DNA from: Notolepis coatsorum | Taxonomy: Eukaryota > Chordata > Actinopteri > Aulopiformes > Paralepididae | Assembly (NCBI GenBank): GCA_963971535.1 | Contig: OZ020592.1 | Span: 120,361,480-120,425,479 of the forward strand | Direction: 5' to 3' | DNA: 64,000 bases | Shown here: piece after piece, positions 35,912 to 46,040 of the stretch | How positions within the stretch are numbered: the stretch's first letter is position 1 | Layout: every line of letters starts with the position of its first letter | Translations under genes and position numbers: made by a program | Notes under the pieces: model-generated | Database searches by the model: none | The model's input: the letters and a program-made list of their open reading frames with translations, nothing else | What the model was told of the DNA's origin: nothing

Positions 35912-36114
35912 TCGTTGCAGTAAAATCATTATGCCTCGTTTAGTCATCTTGCAGAGCGCTGGTAGTCTACTCGTGGCCGGCGGGGAGCTAGCGTTATTAG
36001 CGCCGGTAGGTTTCTTGTGGTTCAGATCAATGGCGGACTTCCCGGAAGTAAAAAACGAATAAGCGCTTGCCGATTGGTGGTAAGAAGAGCAGGAGGTGGG
36101 TGCAAGCGGTGTGA

Positions 36115-36314
36115 NNNNNNNNNNNNNNNNNNNNNNNNNNNNNNNNNNNNNNNNNNNNNNNNNNNNNNNNNNNNNNNNNNNNNNNNNNNNNNNNNNNNNN
36201 NNNNNNNNNNNNNNNNNNNNNNNNNNNNNNNNNNNNNNNNNNNNNNNNNNNNNNNNNNNNNNNNNNNNNNNNNNNNNNNNNNNNNNNNNNNNNNNNNNNN
36301 NNNNNNNNNNNNNN
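36115..36314. other. Assembly gap, exactly 200 N
   Basis: Same length as the gap at 60070-60269, so the size is probably a placeholder and the true missing length unknown. Confidence 0.98.
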
Positions 36315-36454
36315 TAATGTTCGAAGCTTGTGCCATCGAACGAAGCTTCGAAGCTTCTAAGTATTTAAGACAGCCCTTTTCCATGCCTAAAATAATAGTC
36401 AAGCATAATGGGGCTAAAACATTTTCATAAACAATAATATAATTGTTTGTTATA

Positions 36455-36680
36455 TGGTTATAATAAAAGCTTTTCTATACATTTGTCTGTTTGATTGATT
36501 GAAAACTTTATTAACAGATTGCAGAATGGGTACAATACAGTACAGCTCAATACAACAACAGTGCTAAGACTGGAGGATGAAGACCAGAAAAAGACTTTCG
36601 GCTTTTTTACATAAGGGTCCTCCATTTTCAATTCATCAAAACATTTAGAGACATACAAATATACAGTAGTTTCATAAAAA
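36455..36680 (-). mobile_element. LINE 3' end, tail family A, minus strand
   Basis: Complement of the tail: TTGATTGATTGAAAACTTTA, CAGATTGCAGAATGGGTACA, GGTCCTCCATTTTCAATTC. The bases before it (36455-36485) are the inverted partner of 35880-35911. Confidence 0.85.
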
Positions 36681-36693
36681 GTCAAAAAAGAAT

Positions 36694-36807
36694 AATAATA
36701 AATTGTAATAAAAAAATAATTGCCACAAATATCGGTATCGGTATCGGCCGATTGTGTTAGTTGAACAATCGGTATTGGTCGCAAAATTTCATATTGGTGC
36801 ATCCCTG
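36694..36807. mobile_element. Right end of a hAT-like element
   Basis: CGGTATCGGTATCGGCCGAT words lead to a terminal CATATTGGTGCATCCCTG. It belongs to the family whose left end is seen at 30003. Confidence 0.6.
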
Positions 36808-36837
36808 TGGACATGTTAGAATAATATACCTACATTT

Positions 36838-37925
36838 CGACAGCCATCACTGGTACAGAGTGTCTGGTCAGTAACATGGGTCTCCCAGTCCCTCCTCTCT
36901 GCAGTAAACAGCCATCACTGATACAGAGTGTGTGGTCAGTAACATGGGTCTCCCAGTCCCTCCACTCTGCAGTAAACAGACATCACTGATACAGAGTGTC
37001 TGGTCAGTAACATGGGTCTCCCAGTCCCTCCACTCTGCAGTAAACAGTCATCACTGATATAGAGTGTCTGGTCAGTAACATGGGTCTCCCAGTCCCTCCA
37101 CTCTGCAGTAAACAGACATCACTGATACAGAGTGTCTGGTCAGTAACATGGGTCTCCCAGTCCCTCCACTCTGCAGTAAACAGCCATCACTGATACAGAG
37201 TGTCTGGTCAGTAACATGGGTCTCCCAGTCCCTCCACTCTGCAGTAAACAGACATCACTGATACAGAGTGTCTGGTCAGTAACATGGGTCTCCCAGTCCC
37301 TCCACTCTGCAGTAAACAGACATCACTGATACAGAGTGTCTGGTCAGTAACATGGGTCTCCCAGTCCCTCCTGCTCTGCAGTAAACAGACATCACTGATA
37401 CAGAGTGTCTGGTCAGTAACACGGGTCTCCCAGTCCCTCCACTCTGCAGTAAACAGCCCTCACTGATACAGAGTGTCTGGTCAGTAACATGGGTCTCCCA
37501 GTCCCTCCACTCTGCAGTAAACAGCCATCACTGATACAGAGTGTCTGGTCAGTAACATGGGTCTCCCAGTCCCTCCACTCTGCAGTAAACAGCCATCACT
37601 GATATAGAGTGTCTGGTCAGTAACATGGGTCTCCCAGTCCCTCCACTCTGCAGTAAACAGCCATCACTGATACAGAGTGTCTGGTCAGTAACATGGGTCT
37701 CTCAGTCCCTCCACTCTGCAGTAAACAGACATCACTGATATAGTGTCTGGTCAGTAACATGGGTCTCTCAGTCCCTCCACTCTGCAGTAAACAGCCATCA
37801 CTGATACAGAGTGTCTGGTCAGTAACATGGGTCTCCCAGTCCCTCCACTCTGCAGTAAACAGCCATCACTGATACAGAGTGTCTGGTCAGTAACATGGGT
37901 CTCCCAGTCCCTCCGCTCTGCTGTA
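36838..37925 (-). repeat. 68-bp minisatellite, inverted array, about 16 copies
   Basis: Complement of the 13213-15448 unit: ACAGAGTGTCTGGTCAGTAAC, ATGGGTCTCCCAGTCCCTCC, ACTCTGCAGTAAACAG. The left end begins near AGCCATCACTGGTACAG. The opposite orientation relative to the first array indicates transfer by inversion or inverted insertion. Confidence 0.95.
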
Positions 37926-38053
37926 AGAGCGTTATCAATCTAAAACGTTCAGTACAGGGCTAGTCAGGCTCTGTGGCAGTCAGTTTATTTGCCATTTGCT
38001 GTAAAGCCACATTGGATTTTCAGAAACTTGGCTTCATTACATTGATTTGCGAG

Positions 38054-39024
38054 CAGGGGAGGAAACTAACTTTTTGGCTTACCAGCCAACTGGCGAGTAT
38101 CTGATTTTTTTTACCAGCCAAACAGATTTTTTACCAGACAAAAAAATCGCTAATTGTGATAATTACTTCTTTGTATGTCAAGCCGCGTCAATGTTGTGTA
38201 TGCATCTGGGTAGGCACACTGTGCCTTTAAGACAGCACGGTGGTCTTACGACAGTGCTGTGAAGTACCGTCAAGTGTTGTGGTAACGTCAGTTGGGTTGG
38301 TGTGCTGTTGTGCACAGTGCACTGGTTGAGCTAGCCCCTTTCGTGACTGCGATGTGCAAGCCAGGGGCTTTTGAGCATGAAATAAAATGTCTAACCTTAC
38401 GTCATAGTCCGGTGCTTTTTTGGAAACATTATAGTCATAACAGATACACCTAGCTGGCTGCTTTGAGCACACGGGGCTAACGTTAGCTAGCAAGCAGCTA
38501 TAGCTAAAACGCTAACTAGAAGCTAACCACTGTATACAGTTCCAGTAGACTAACATTACACCTCTGTGATTTAAATGTGTCCTTAGTAACTTATACTCAA
38601 GGGTTGTACTAGGGTTGGATGCAGTTCCCCGTTGGTCAGTCTGTCTGTTTTCCATCTTCTGCTGTGTTTAACGTTATCTGTTTGCGAGTGCTCCTGATGG
38701 CTAGCCTAGTACCGCGGGACTTTTATTATTATATGTCCGCGGGTTGGCCAGTACTGCGCAAACGTTTATTAAACATTATATGTCCGCGGGTGGTCTTGTG
38801 CAGTGCTCTCGTGGCACTGTCAACTAAAGCGAACACTCAGAAGACGCGCACCGTTTGCCAGTGCAGTGATTGCAGAATGTTTTATTTTTTTGTATACTCG
38901 CCAGCAGGGGAGGAAACTAACTTTTTGGCTTACCAGCCAACTGGCAGGTATCTGATTTTTTTTACCAGCCAAACGTAAAAAATACTAGCATTTGGCCAGT
39001 AAAGTGGCCTAATTTCCTCCCCTG
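38054..39024. mobile_element. hAT-like element (CAGGGGAGG type) with a second internal left end
   Basis: Terminal CAGGGGAGGAAACTAAC and its complement, with a perfect duplication TTTGCGAG (38046-38053 and 39025-39032). A second CAGGGGAGGAAACTAAC begins at 38905, repeating about 80 bases of the left end. The composite recalls the 25421 element. Interior sequence is largely unlike that of 18488-19997. No transposase. Confidence 0.92.
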
Positions 39025-39039
39025 TTTGCGAGTATCATC

Positions 39040-39156
39040 TCTCTCTCTCTCTGTGATTGGTTGTAGACACTCTACACTGTACACTCTATTTAGAGTCTCT
39101 CTGTCTCTGTCTCCCCCTCTCTTTCTCTCTCTGTCTCTGTCTCCCCCCCCCCCCTC

Positions 39157-39244
<88 letters not shown>

Positions 39245-39306
39245 ATTGGTTGCAGACCCTCCTCATCATCTCTCTCTCAAATAACTGATATTTGGTTGTT
39301 ATATAT
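39040..39306 (+). repeat. (CT)n with repeated splice-acceptor-like units
   Basis: Long CT tracts are each followed by GTGATTGGTTG(T/C)AGAC at about 39051 and 39241. The same unit occurs at about 44606, 45268 and 45309, the last being the acceptor of a possible exon. The unit appears to have been amplified from an intron/exon border. Confidence 0.7.
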
Positions 39307-41759
39307 TAGGGATGCCCCGATCACGTCTTTTGCCACCGATACCGATCACCGATCGTCTTGAGCCATATCGGCCGATACAGATCCGATATCTATCGTTTTT
39401 GATAAAAAATTAATTATTTTATATAATTATTTTTTTCTTTTTCAATAAAATATATATATTATATAATCATACTTGTAGTTGTATTATCTGCGAGACATCG
39501 CCACCACGCAACAAGTCAAAATGCTTGCTATCTGCAAACAGCTCCACTGTCTGTGTGTACTCGAGTAGCCTCCAGCTGCAGCCAGGATTCTCCGGAGCTG
39601 CAGCTGGACCCTATTGATCACATTCAACATGCCCTCAGCTCGAATACGCATCGAATCAGTGTTATAAGACATTGATATCAGGAGCTATCTGTAGCTCAGC
39701 GTTTTTGTTAGCCGGTAATTAGGGATGCCCCGATCACGTTTTTTGCCACCGATACCGATCACCGATCGTCGTGAGCCATATCGGCCGATACCGATCGTTT
39801 TTGATTAAAAAGAAATTAAAAATTATTTTATATAAAAAGTTTTTTTTTTTTTTTTTTTTATAAAATATATATATTATATAATTAGACTTGTACTTGTATT
39901 ATCTGCGAGACATCGCCACCACGCAACAAGTCAAAATGCTTGCTATCTGCAAACAGCTCCACTCTCTGTGTGTACTCTAGTAGCCTCCAGCTCAAAAGGA
40001 TTCTCCGGCGCTGCAGCGGGACCCTATTGGTAACGTTATGCTTTGGTCATTTCACATTCAACATGCCCTCAGCTCGAATACGCATTAAATCAATGTTACA
40101 AGACATTGATATCAAGAGCTATCTGTAGCTACTGCTAGCCGGCTAGATGACGTTAAGACAGAACTTTAGTTCAATGGGACATTTCGTTTTGAACAGTAAA
40201 CTAACGTCAGCTAACGCAAGCTAACGCAAGCTACCGGAGGTATGAACATGGACTACTAGATTTTCTGGATCATTTGTTGATATCAGGAGCTATCGGTAGC
40301 TAGCCGGCTAAATACCGTTAGACAATGCCTACTAAACGTGAATAGTTGACTGGGTAATTTTGTTTAAACAGTGACGATAGCTAGGTGGCTAACGTTACCG
40401 CAGGTCGAATGCACTACAGACTCGACCAGAGGAGCCGCACCTCTTTGTTTACAAACTCTACACGGGTACGGGCGGGGCTAGGGAGGAGGAGCAGTTTGCA
40501 GGTCCTGTGCGTCTGAGACAAGCGAGTGAGATATCCACTTGATCAGTTTCCGCGATCGGCGAATATGACTCATTATCGGAATTCCCCGATCGCATATTTA
40601 TACTGATTATCGGCCGATAACGATCGGTGGCCGATCGATCGGGGCATCCCTACCGGTAATTACCGGTATTTGACCGGCAAAATAATTCCCTGAGTCTAAG
40701 CACAATTTGATTATTTGAATTGTATTAAAATAGGCTAAAATTAAATAGCCTATGCGATGAACGAAACAATCATTACATTTGTTTCATCGTTGCTTCTAAT
40801 AATGACAACGACGTTGTCAGCGAGAGCTTAGTGCTGGGTGTGCGAACTTTTGTGAAGCTGCAGAGCCGGAGCAGCAGCAGCACAATGCAGTACTCCAATT
40901 CAGCCATTTTCAATTCAATGTTGGGTGGGGGGCGCTGCTGTGCGGTCCCCAGAAAAGAGCCAATAACAGCTGAATCTGCTGCTCTGCATCGACATACTCT
41001 CGCAAATAAGTCATTGGGAGGTGGAGAGAGAGAGAGTCGTCACGCAAACCCACGATAATGTTGCCGTCTCTCTCTGCCAAATTTATCAGTTCTTCGCTTG
41101 ATATAATTAATACAAATGTCCAATATAACGGAATTCGTTAGCTCATAAAAATGTGATTATAACAGACTGTTGTTTATTAATGTCGGGCGACTGCCCACAG
41201 ACACCTATTTGATTTAAAGTCGGCAGCAGCACGAGTCTCGGGACTTATTTTATTTGGAATATAATGACTTTATACGCAAAAGTAGCCTAGTTTTAAGTAA
41301 AAATATATATATATTAATATAAGGTAACGTGAGCTAACGTGAGCCATTATGCACTACTAGACTTGCTGGAGCATTTGTTGATATCAGGAGCTATCAGTAG
41401 CTATCGGGCTAGATACCGTTAGGGTTACACAATGCCTCATCATGTATTAAACTAAAAGTGAATAGTTGACTGGGTAATTTTGTAACGTTAGCTCACGGAG
41501 GTCCCAGTGTCCCACTAGACTAGACTAGTGTTTACAGTACACAGGTGCGGGAGGGGCTGGAGGAGGAGGAGGAGCAGACGCCGCTGCTCTCTCCGTGTGT
41601 CTGAGACAGAACTCAGCGAGTGAGATCTCCGCTCAGAATTGGATCATGTTTTTCGATCGGATTTGACGATCGGCGAAAATAAAGCATTATCACCCATCGC
41701 ATATTTATACTGATTATCGGCCGATAACGATCGGTGGCCGATCGATCGGGGCATCCCTA
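39307..41759. mobile_element. hAT-like CCGAT element carrying nested insertions
   Basis: Starts TAGGGATGCCCCGATC and ends GATCGGGGCATCCCTA. A perfect 8-bp duplication TTATATAT lies at 39299-39306 and 41760-41767. Its own sequence covers about 39307-39697 and 41325-41759, collinear with 2839-3759. Between them is foreign sequence beginning CAGCGTTTTTGTTAGCCGG at 39698, itself split by another CCGAT element. The inner border near 41325 is approximate. Confidence 0.9.
39720..40652. mobile_element. hAT-like CCGAT element, innermost copy
   Basis: Intact termini TAGGGATGCCCCGATC and its complement, with a perfect duplication CCGGTAAT (39712-39719 and 40653-40660). At 933 bp it is nearly the size of the 2839 copy (921 bp). 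It is the third insertion level in this nest. Confidence 0.93.
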
Positions 41760-42303
41760 TTATATATTATAGATATTCGATAACCGATATTTGGGTATAC
41801 TATACTATATATATGTGGTGTTGCCAGATATCCTGCTGTTACATGAATATAAATGGTTATATGGTTCGCACTCTTTCCCCGGTTGGCGGTTTGGGGGGGG
41901 ATCAGCCCTCCCACTGGAGAAGCCCCCCCCCCCCCCCCAGAGACTGAGATACCCCCCAAAGGAGATTCTCCAAGCCTCTCTTCATGTCCAACATTTTGAA
42001 TTCTTGTCCTTCATATTTGTCCATGTGCACCTTTAAAGCAACTGCTATTCTAACATAACTCTGAAGAAATAATATAAAAGAAGACTAAAGACAATTGGCA
42101 CTTCCCAGGTAATTCTTTTTAACCCTGTTAAAAGGCTCTCCTGGAGAGGGCCCCTCCTATAACGACAGAGATATCCCCTGTGGGGGTTCTCCAATGTCCC
42201 TATTGTCCAACATTTTATTTGAATTTTTATCCTTCATATGATCATACATATGAAGAGCTCCCGGCCAGGTCTCCGGATGTGATTCCCCATGTTCCCTGTC
42301 CTC
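41760..42303. other. Spacer with an imperfect direct repeat, no gene
   Basis: Segments around 41940-42010 and 42165-42240 share AGAGATA/GAGATACC, TTCTCCAA and GTCCAACATTTT in the same order, a diverged duplication. C and G runs lie near 41895 and 41926. No coding support. Confidence 0.5.
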
Positions 42304-42667
42304 TTAGCTGTGTATCATGTGTGCTAGTGTCTACAGTTTAGTCTAGTACGTATTATTTGTATTATATGTCCCGAATCAAGTCCCAATTTCCCCAACTAAT
42401 GTGTTTACCTTATCTGGACTCCCAGTGGTCTGTGTGTTATCCGCAGTGTGTCTCGAACCATAACCTCCATTCACTATCTAATTATATGCTTAGTTGTGCG
42501 TCATGTGTGTTAGTGTCTACAGTTTAGTCCAGTATGTGTTATTTGTATTATATGTCCCGAATCAAGTCCCAATTTTCCCAACTAATGTACTGTTTACCTT
42601 GTCTGTATTCCCAGTGGTCTGTGTGTCTCGAATCATAACCTCCATTCACTATCTAATTATATGCATA
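42304..42667. repeat. Two-copy tandem duplication, period about 185 bp
   Basis: Both copies begin CTTAG(C/T)TGTG and run through GTGTCTACAGTTTAGTC, ATATGTCCCGAATCAAGTCC and ACCTCCATTCACTATC to AATTATATGC. They differ at about one base in ten, with small indels. Confidence 0.88.
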
Positions 42668-42729
42668 TTGCGTCTTGGTCGGTGTGTATGACCTCAGTGC
42701 TCGAGTCCTGCTTGGTCTGTGAGACTTCG

Positions 42730-43761
42730 TTATTCGAGTTCTGGCTGATCCGGTTGTTCTCGGTGCTCGGTGCTCGGGCCTCCGTGTTCGTATCTCGGCC
42801 GGCCTGGTCGGCCTCCGCGCCTGCATCTCGTGTGCGGATGGTCCGGCCGACCTCGGTGCCAGAGTCCTGGTTGGTCCGATTGTATCCAGCGTCTCCCTGT
42901 CCCTCCCCCGGGGGCCGTCCGTTTCACCTCTCCCAAACCAGCCTCCATGCTCCTCCGAACACCCCGCTTTGCATCGAGTCCAGTCCGCGTGTTGGCCATG
43001 TTAGCTTGCAACCAGGCCTCGTTGTGGTCCAACGTCCCGTTAGCTTGTATCCCTTGCTGCTTCATTTTCATAGTGTTAACTTCCATGTTAGCTTGTAGCT
43101 TCTTCTGCGGCCATGCCTCGCTGCGGTCCAACGTCCCGTTAGCTTGTACCCCTTGCTGCGTCACATTCATCTTGTTAACTTCCTTGTTAGTTTGCAGCTC
43201 CTTCTCTGGCCAGGCCTCGCTGCGGTCCCAGGCCTCACTAGCTTGTACCCCTTGCTGCGTCACATTCATCTTGTTAACTTCCATGTTAGTTTGCAGCTCC
43301 TTCTCTGGCCAGGCCTCGCTGCGGTCCCAGGCCTCACTAGCTTGTACCCCTTGCTGCGTCACATTCATCTTGTTAACTTCCATGTTAGTTTGCAGCTCCT
43401 TCTCTGGCCAGGCCTCGCTGCGGTCCCAGGCCTCACTAGCTTGTACCCCTTGCTGCGTCACATTCATCTTGTTAACTTCCATGTTAGTTTGCAGCTCTTT
43501 CTCTGGCCAGGCCTCGCTGCGGTCCCAGGCCTCACTAGCTTGTACCCCTTGCTGCGTCACATTCATCTTGTTAACTTCCATGTTAGTTTGCAGCTCCTTC
43601 TCTGGCCAGGCCTCGCTGCGCTCCACCGCCACGTTAGCTTGTATTCCCCGACCCTTCTCCAACTCCTCCCTGAGTCCATCGATGCTGCCCTGGATGATCC
43701 GCGTTCTAGCTTGGATAGCCATTGCGTTACACCGGTTCCTGACAGGCAGCGAGCGAGCCAA
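42730..43761 (-). CDS. Open frame with a tandem 33-residue repeat, unknown status
   Basis: The minus-strand frame of 343 codons begins MARSLPVRNRCNAMAIQA. It continues into about six repeats of 33 residues (core SEAWPEKELQTNMEVN, then KMNVTQQGVQAS), from a 99-bp DNA repeat at about 42995-43640, and ends in a basic, proline-rich tail. Repeated Q-A-N spacing suggests an alpha-helical or coiled-coil character. Because 99 is divisible by three, the plus strand is also open (374 codons), so the open frame alone does not prove coding. The start region resembles the frame at 44122-44466, implying a duplicated module. I do not recognise the protein; a retroelement gag-like origin is possible. Confidence 0.35.
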   Translation of the reverse strand: MARSLPVRNRCNAMAIQARTRIIQGSIDGLREELEKGRGIQANVAVERSEAWPEKELQTNMEVNKMNVTQQGVQASEAWDRSEAWPEKELQTNMEVNKMNVTQQGVQASEAWDRSEAWPEKELQTNMEVNKMNVTQQGVQASEAWDRSEAWPEKELQTNMEVNKMNVTQQGVQASEAWDRSEAWPEKELQTNKEVNKMNVTQQGVQANGTLDRSEAWPQKKLQANMEVNTMKMKQQGIQANGTLDHNEAWLQANMANTRTGLDAKRGVRRSMEAGLGEVKRTAPGGGTGRRWIQSDQPGLWHRGRPDHPHTRCRRGGRPGRPRYEHGGPSTEHREQPDQPELE

Positions 43762-44121
43762 CTGGAGACGAAATCGCGCGCGACACTGTCCTGATATGAC
43801 GCGGCGCGTGTCCGAATGTGTCTGTGTGTGTGTTTACCTGGAAGCACACAGGGGCAAAGCAGCCTGCGATTCTCGACCAATAAAAAGTGTTTAGGGGCGG
43901 GACTCGGCCGCGTAATCGCTCAACTAGAGACACGGCGAGCGAATATTTGAGGGGTGAACGACATCGCTGCTCAGTTCGCTGTCGCTCGCGGCAGGTCAGG
44001 ATAGTCTGATTGAAACGAATACATTTTAATCACTTTTTCTCGCTCGCTCGCTCGTGTCGCTCTATGTCAGGAAGGGGTGTTAGCCTGTATGCTAGCTTGT
44101 ATGCTAGTTTGTAGCTCTTAG

Positions 44122-44466
44122 TTAGATGTTGACTAGCTGGCTAGTCAACGCGCTAGCTTGCATGTTCTGCGTGTTAGCTTGTACGCCAGCTTGTATGCTA
44201 TCTTGTACAGCTTGGATAGCCTTTGCGTTAGCTTGTATGTCAGCTTGTATGTCAGCCCGTAGCTCTTGTACGCTGGCTAGCATGTTCGCTTGTAGCCTCG
44301 CTACCCAGGCGGGCTCCACGTCTCTGTCTACCTGTGTCACGCTCGTCTGAGCTACCTCTTCCGCCATTTCCTCGTGTCGAGATCTTTCCTCCAGTGTTTG
44401 CACGTCTTCTGGGGTCCTCTTTCTCGTAGTCATCCTTCCTTTTCTCTTATATCCTTGAATTGTCAA
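44122..44466 (-). CDS. Open frame rich in IQAN-type helical repeats, unknown status
   Basis: Up to 114 codons on the minus strand; an internal ATG (MTTRKRTPEDVQ) is an equally likely start. An acidic N-terminal part (EERSRHEEMAEEVAQ) is followed by DIQADIQANAKAIQAVQ and SIQAGVQANTQN, with a stop after QLVNI. The Q-A-N periodicity suits an amphipathic helix. The codons around NAKAIQA align with those around NAMAIQA in the 42730-43761 frame. No domain is recognised. The next 300 bases towards that frame contain more of the same DNA words out of frame, so this could be one decayed gene. Confidence 0.35.
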   Translation of the reverse strand: MTIQGYKRKGRMTTRKRTPEDVQTLEERSRHEEMAEEVAQTSVTQVDRDVEPAWVARLQANMLASVQELRADIQADIQANAKAIQAVQDSIQAGVQANTQNMQASALTSQLVNI

Positions 44467-44625
44467 TTTTTATTTTGTTTTAGACAGTTTTACTTCCCTT
44501 TTTCGATATTGTTTGACCGGGAGCTCTCACAATGGTTGCCTACCCACACATCTCAAAACCAGAAGTCTCATAAAGTGACTCTTGACTCTTGACTTGACTC
44601 CCTCTCTGTGATTGGTTGTAGACTT

Positions 44626-45235
44626 TCAAAACCACTTTCAAAACCTCTCTCAAGGGACACCTACGGGAGACTGCAATTCAACACTGGCCCCTGTAAATAT
44701 CCTAACCCAACCCCCTCCAATGTACAGTCATTTACCTAGTATGGTTTTGTCAATAGTCCAATGTACAATTTTGTTTGTCTGTACAGTGTCCGTCCCACCC
44801 CCCTCAATGTACAGTTTTGCTTGTTTATACAGTGTGCCCCCCGGCCCCCCCCCCCCCCCCCCCCAACCACCTCCAATGTAGATTACCCAGTATGGTTGTC
44901 AATATCCCAGTGTACCCAACCCCCCCCCCACCCAACCTCCTCCAATGTACAGTTTCTATGTCAAATGTATATACTCCCTTTTCCTGACTCCTTCTGTATC
45001 ACAAACAGTACTGTATTTGCAAATCTGGTATGTCATAAATGTATAGATGTAGCAGTACTGACTATCTGTATGTCATGTATGTCATATATGTCCTGATGAA
45101 TTGAAAATGGGGGACCCTGATGTAAACAAGACGAAAGTCTTTCTCTGGTCTGCATTCCCTTAACAATTGTGTGTATTGAGCTGTACTGTATTGTACCCAT
45201 TCTGCAATCTGTTAATAAAGCTTTCAATCAATCAA
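44626..45235 (+). mobile_element. LINE 3' end with ORF2 terminus, tail family A (best copy)
   Basis: The first 75 bases encode a typical LINE ORF2 C-terminus (FKTTFKTSLKGHLRETA, then QHWPL and a stop at about 44696). Next come a C-rich 3' region with repeated CCTCCAATGTACAG, GGGGACCCTGATGTAAAC, then AATAAAGCTTTCAATCAA. It identifies the seven or more shorter tails elsewhere in the window as ends of one LINE family. Confidence 0.82.
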
Positions 45236-45236
45236 G

Positions 45237-45322
45237 ACCCTCCTCATCATCATCATCTCTCTCTCTGTGATTGGTTGTAGACCCTCGTCATCATCGCTCT
45301 CTCTCTCTGTGATTGGTTGCAG
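45237..45322 (+). promoter_or_regulatory. Duplicated polypyrimidine/acceptor units upstream of a possible exon
   Basis: CTCTCTCTCTGTGATTGGTTG(T/C)AG occurs twice (AG at about 45278-45279 and 45321-45322), each followed by AC(A/C)CTC(C/G/T)TC. The last copy has TTGCAG, the better acceptor. Confidence 0.4.
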
Positions 45323-45428
45323 ACACTCTTCGTCGGAGATCCGGCGTCACTTCAGCAGCACCCATGGCTCGTCTCAACAACACAGTCGCTCCAACTCCAA
45401 CGCCTCTGCATCCATGTGCCTCACCGTG
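45323..45428 (+). CDS. Possible internal exon, Ser/Asn/His-rich
   Basis: Lies between an acceptor (CT tract, TTGCAG) and a strong donor (CCGTG|GTGAGT at 45429). The frame that ends on a codon boundary reads HSSSEIRRHFSSTHG, SSQQHSRSNSNASASMCLTV: low-complexity, as in disordered linkers. Length 106 bases. The other two frames are also open, so coding is not proven. The possible exon at 53373 starts in the matching phase. No gene is recognised. Confidence 0.35.
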
Positions 45429-45455
45429 GTGAGTTCCTCTCCTCCTCTCACACAC

Positions 45456-45462
45456 ACACACA

Positions 45463-45503
<41 letters not shown>
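45456..45503. repeat. (AC)n microsatellite
   Basis: AC dinucleotides with one GCGC interruption, directly downstream of the possible donor site. Confidence 0.95.
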
Positions 45504-45505
<2 letters not shown>

Positions 45506-45515
45506 GCTTTTGGGC

Positions 45516-45893
45516 TTCAAACTTCGTCAGGGTTTTTCCGAACAGACGTTCGAACCTTCGTTTTTAATTTTTTTTTAAATTCGAAAAGAAAAATATTCAA
45601 AATAGCGTTTTTTTTATAAATATCCTCAAACTAAATCCTCAATTTGAATAAAGTGATTAATCTGATTAAAGGAGTATTTATTTTTTATAAAATCAACTTT
45701 CTTTAATGAATATAACTCATCAGTTTTTAATACTATAATATTAGTGTAGCCTAATCTGCAACTGTGAAGAAAAAACCCATTGGTTTAACAGAATGAATAG
45801 ACACATAAAACAAACGAAATTTTTTTATTCAAATGTTGATTTAGAATTCGAATGCCAACGTAATGAACGAAGGTCCGAACGTTTGAACCTAGC
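45516..45893. mobile_element. Possible AT-rich hAT-like MITE (TTCGAAC words)
   Basis: CGAACAGACGTTCGAACC at the left and AGGTCCGAACGTTTGAACC at the right form opposing GTTCGAAC-rich ends around an AT-rich core. Exact ends and duplication could not be fixed. GTTCGAAGC words at 36318-36360 look related. Confidence 0.4.
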
Positions 45894-45924
45894 ACACACA
45901 TGCACACACGCAGCTGCAGCGCTG

Positions 45925-46040
45925 TACCGTCTGTAGTGTGATAGTAAAGGGTTAACCTTCTGTAGTGTGGCAGTGAAAGGGTTAACCTGCTGTCGTGTGG
46001 CAGTGAAAGGGTTAACCTTCTGTAGTGTGGTAGTGAAAGG
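45925..46040. repeat. 31-bp minisatellite, 3-4 copies
   Basis: Same GTAGTGTGG(T/C)AGTGAAAGGGTTAACC unit as 1254-1818. It abuts the L2 3' end at 46041. Confidence 0.9.

Noticed and set aside
36017-36430. Open frames of about 130 codons across the gap
   Set aside because: They consist mostly of N-derived X residues.
42770-43894. 374-codon plus-strand open frame rich in Cys and Ser
   Set aside because: Antisense by-product of the 99-bp repeat; the minus frame has the more protein-like composition, and even that is uncertain.
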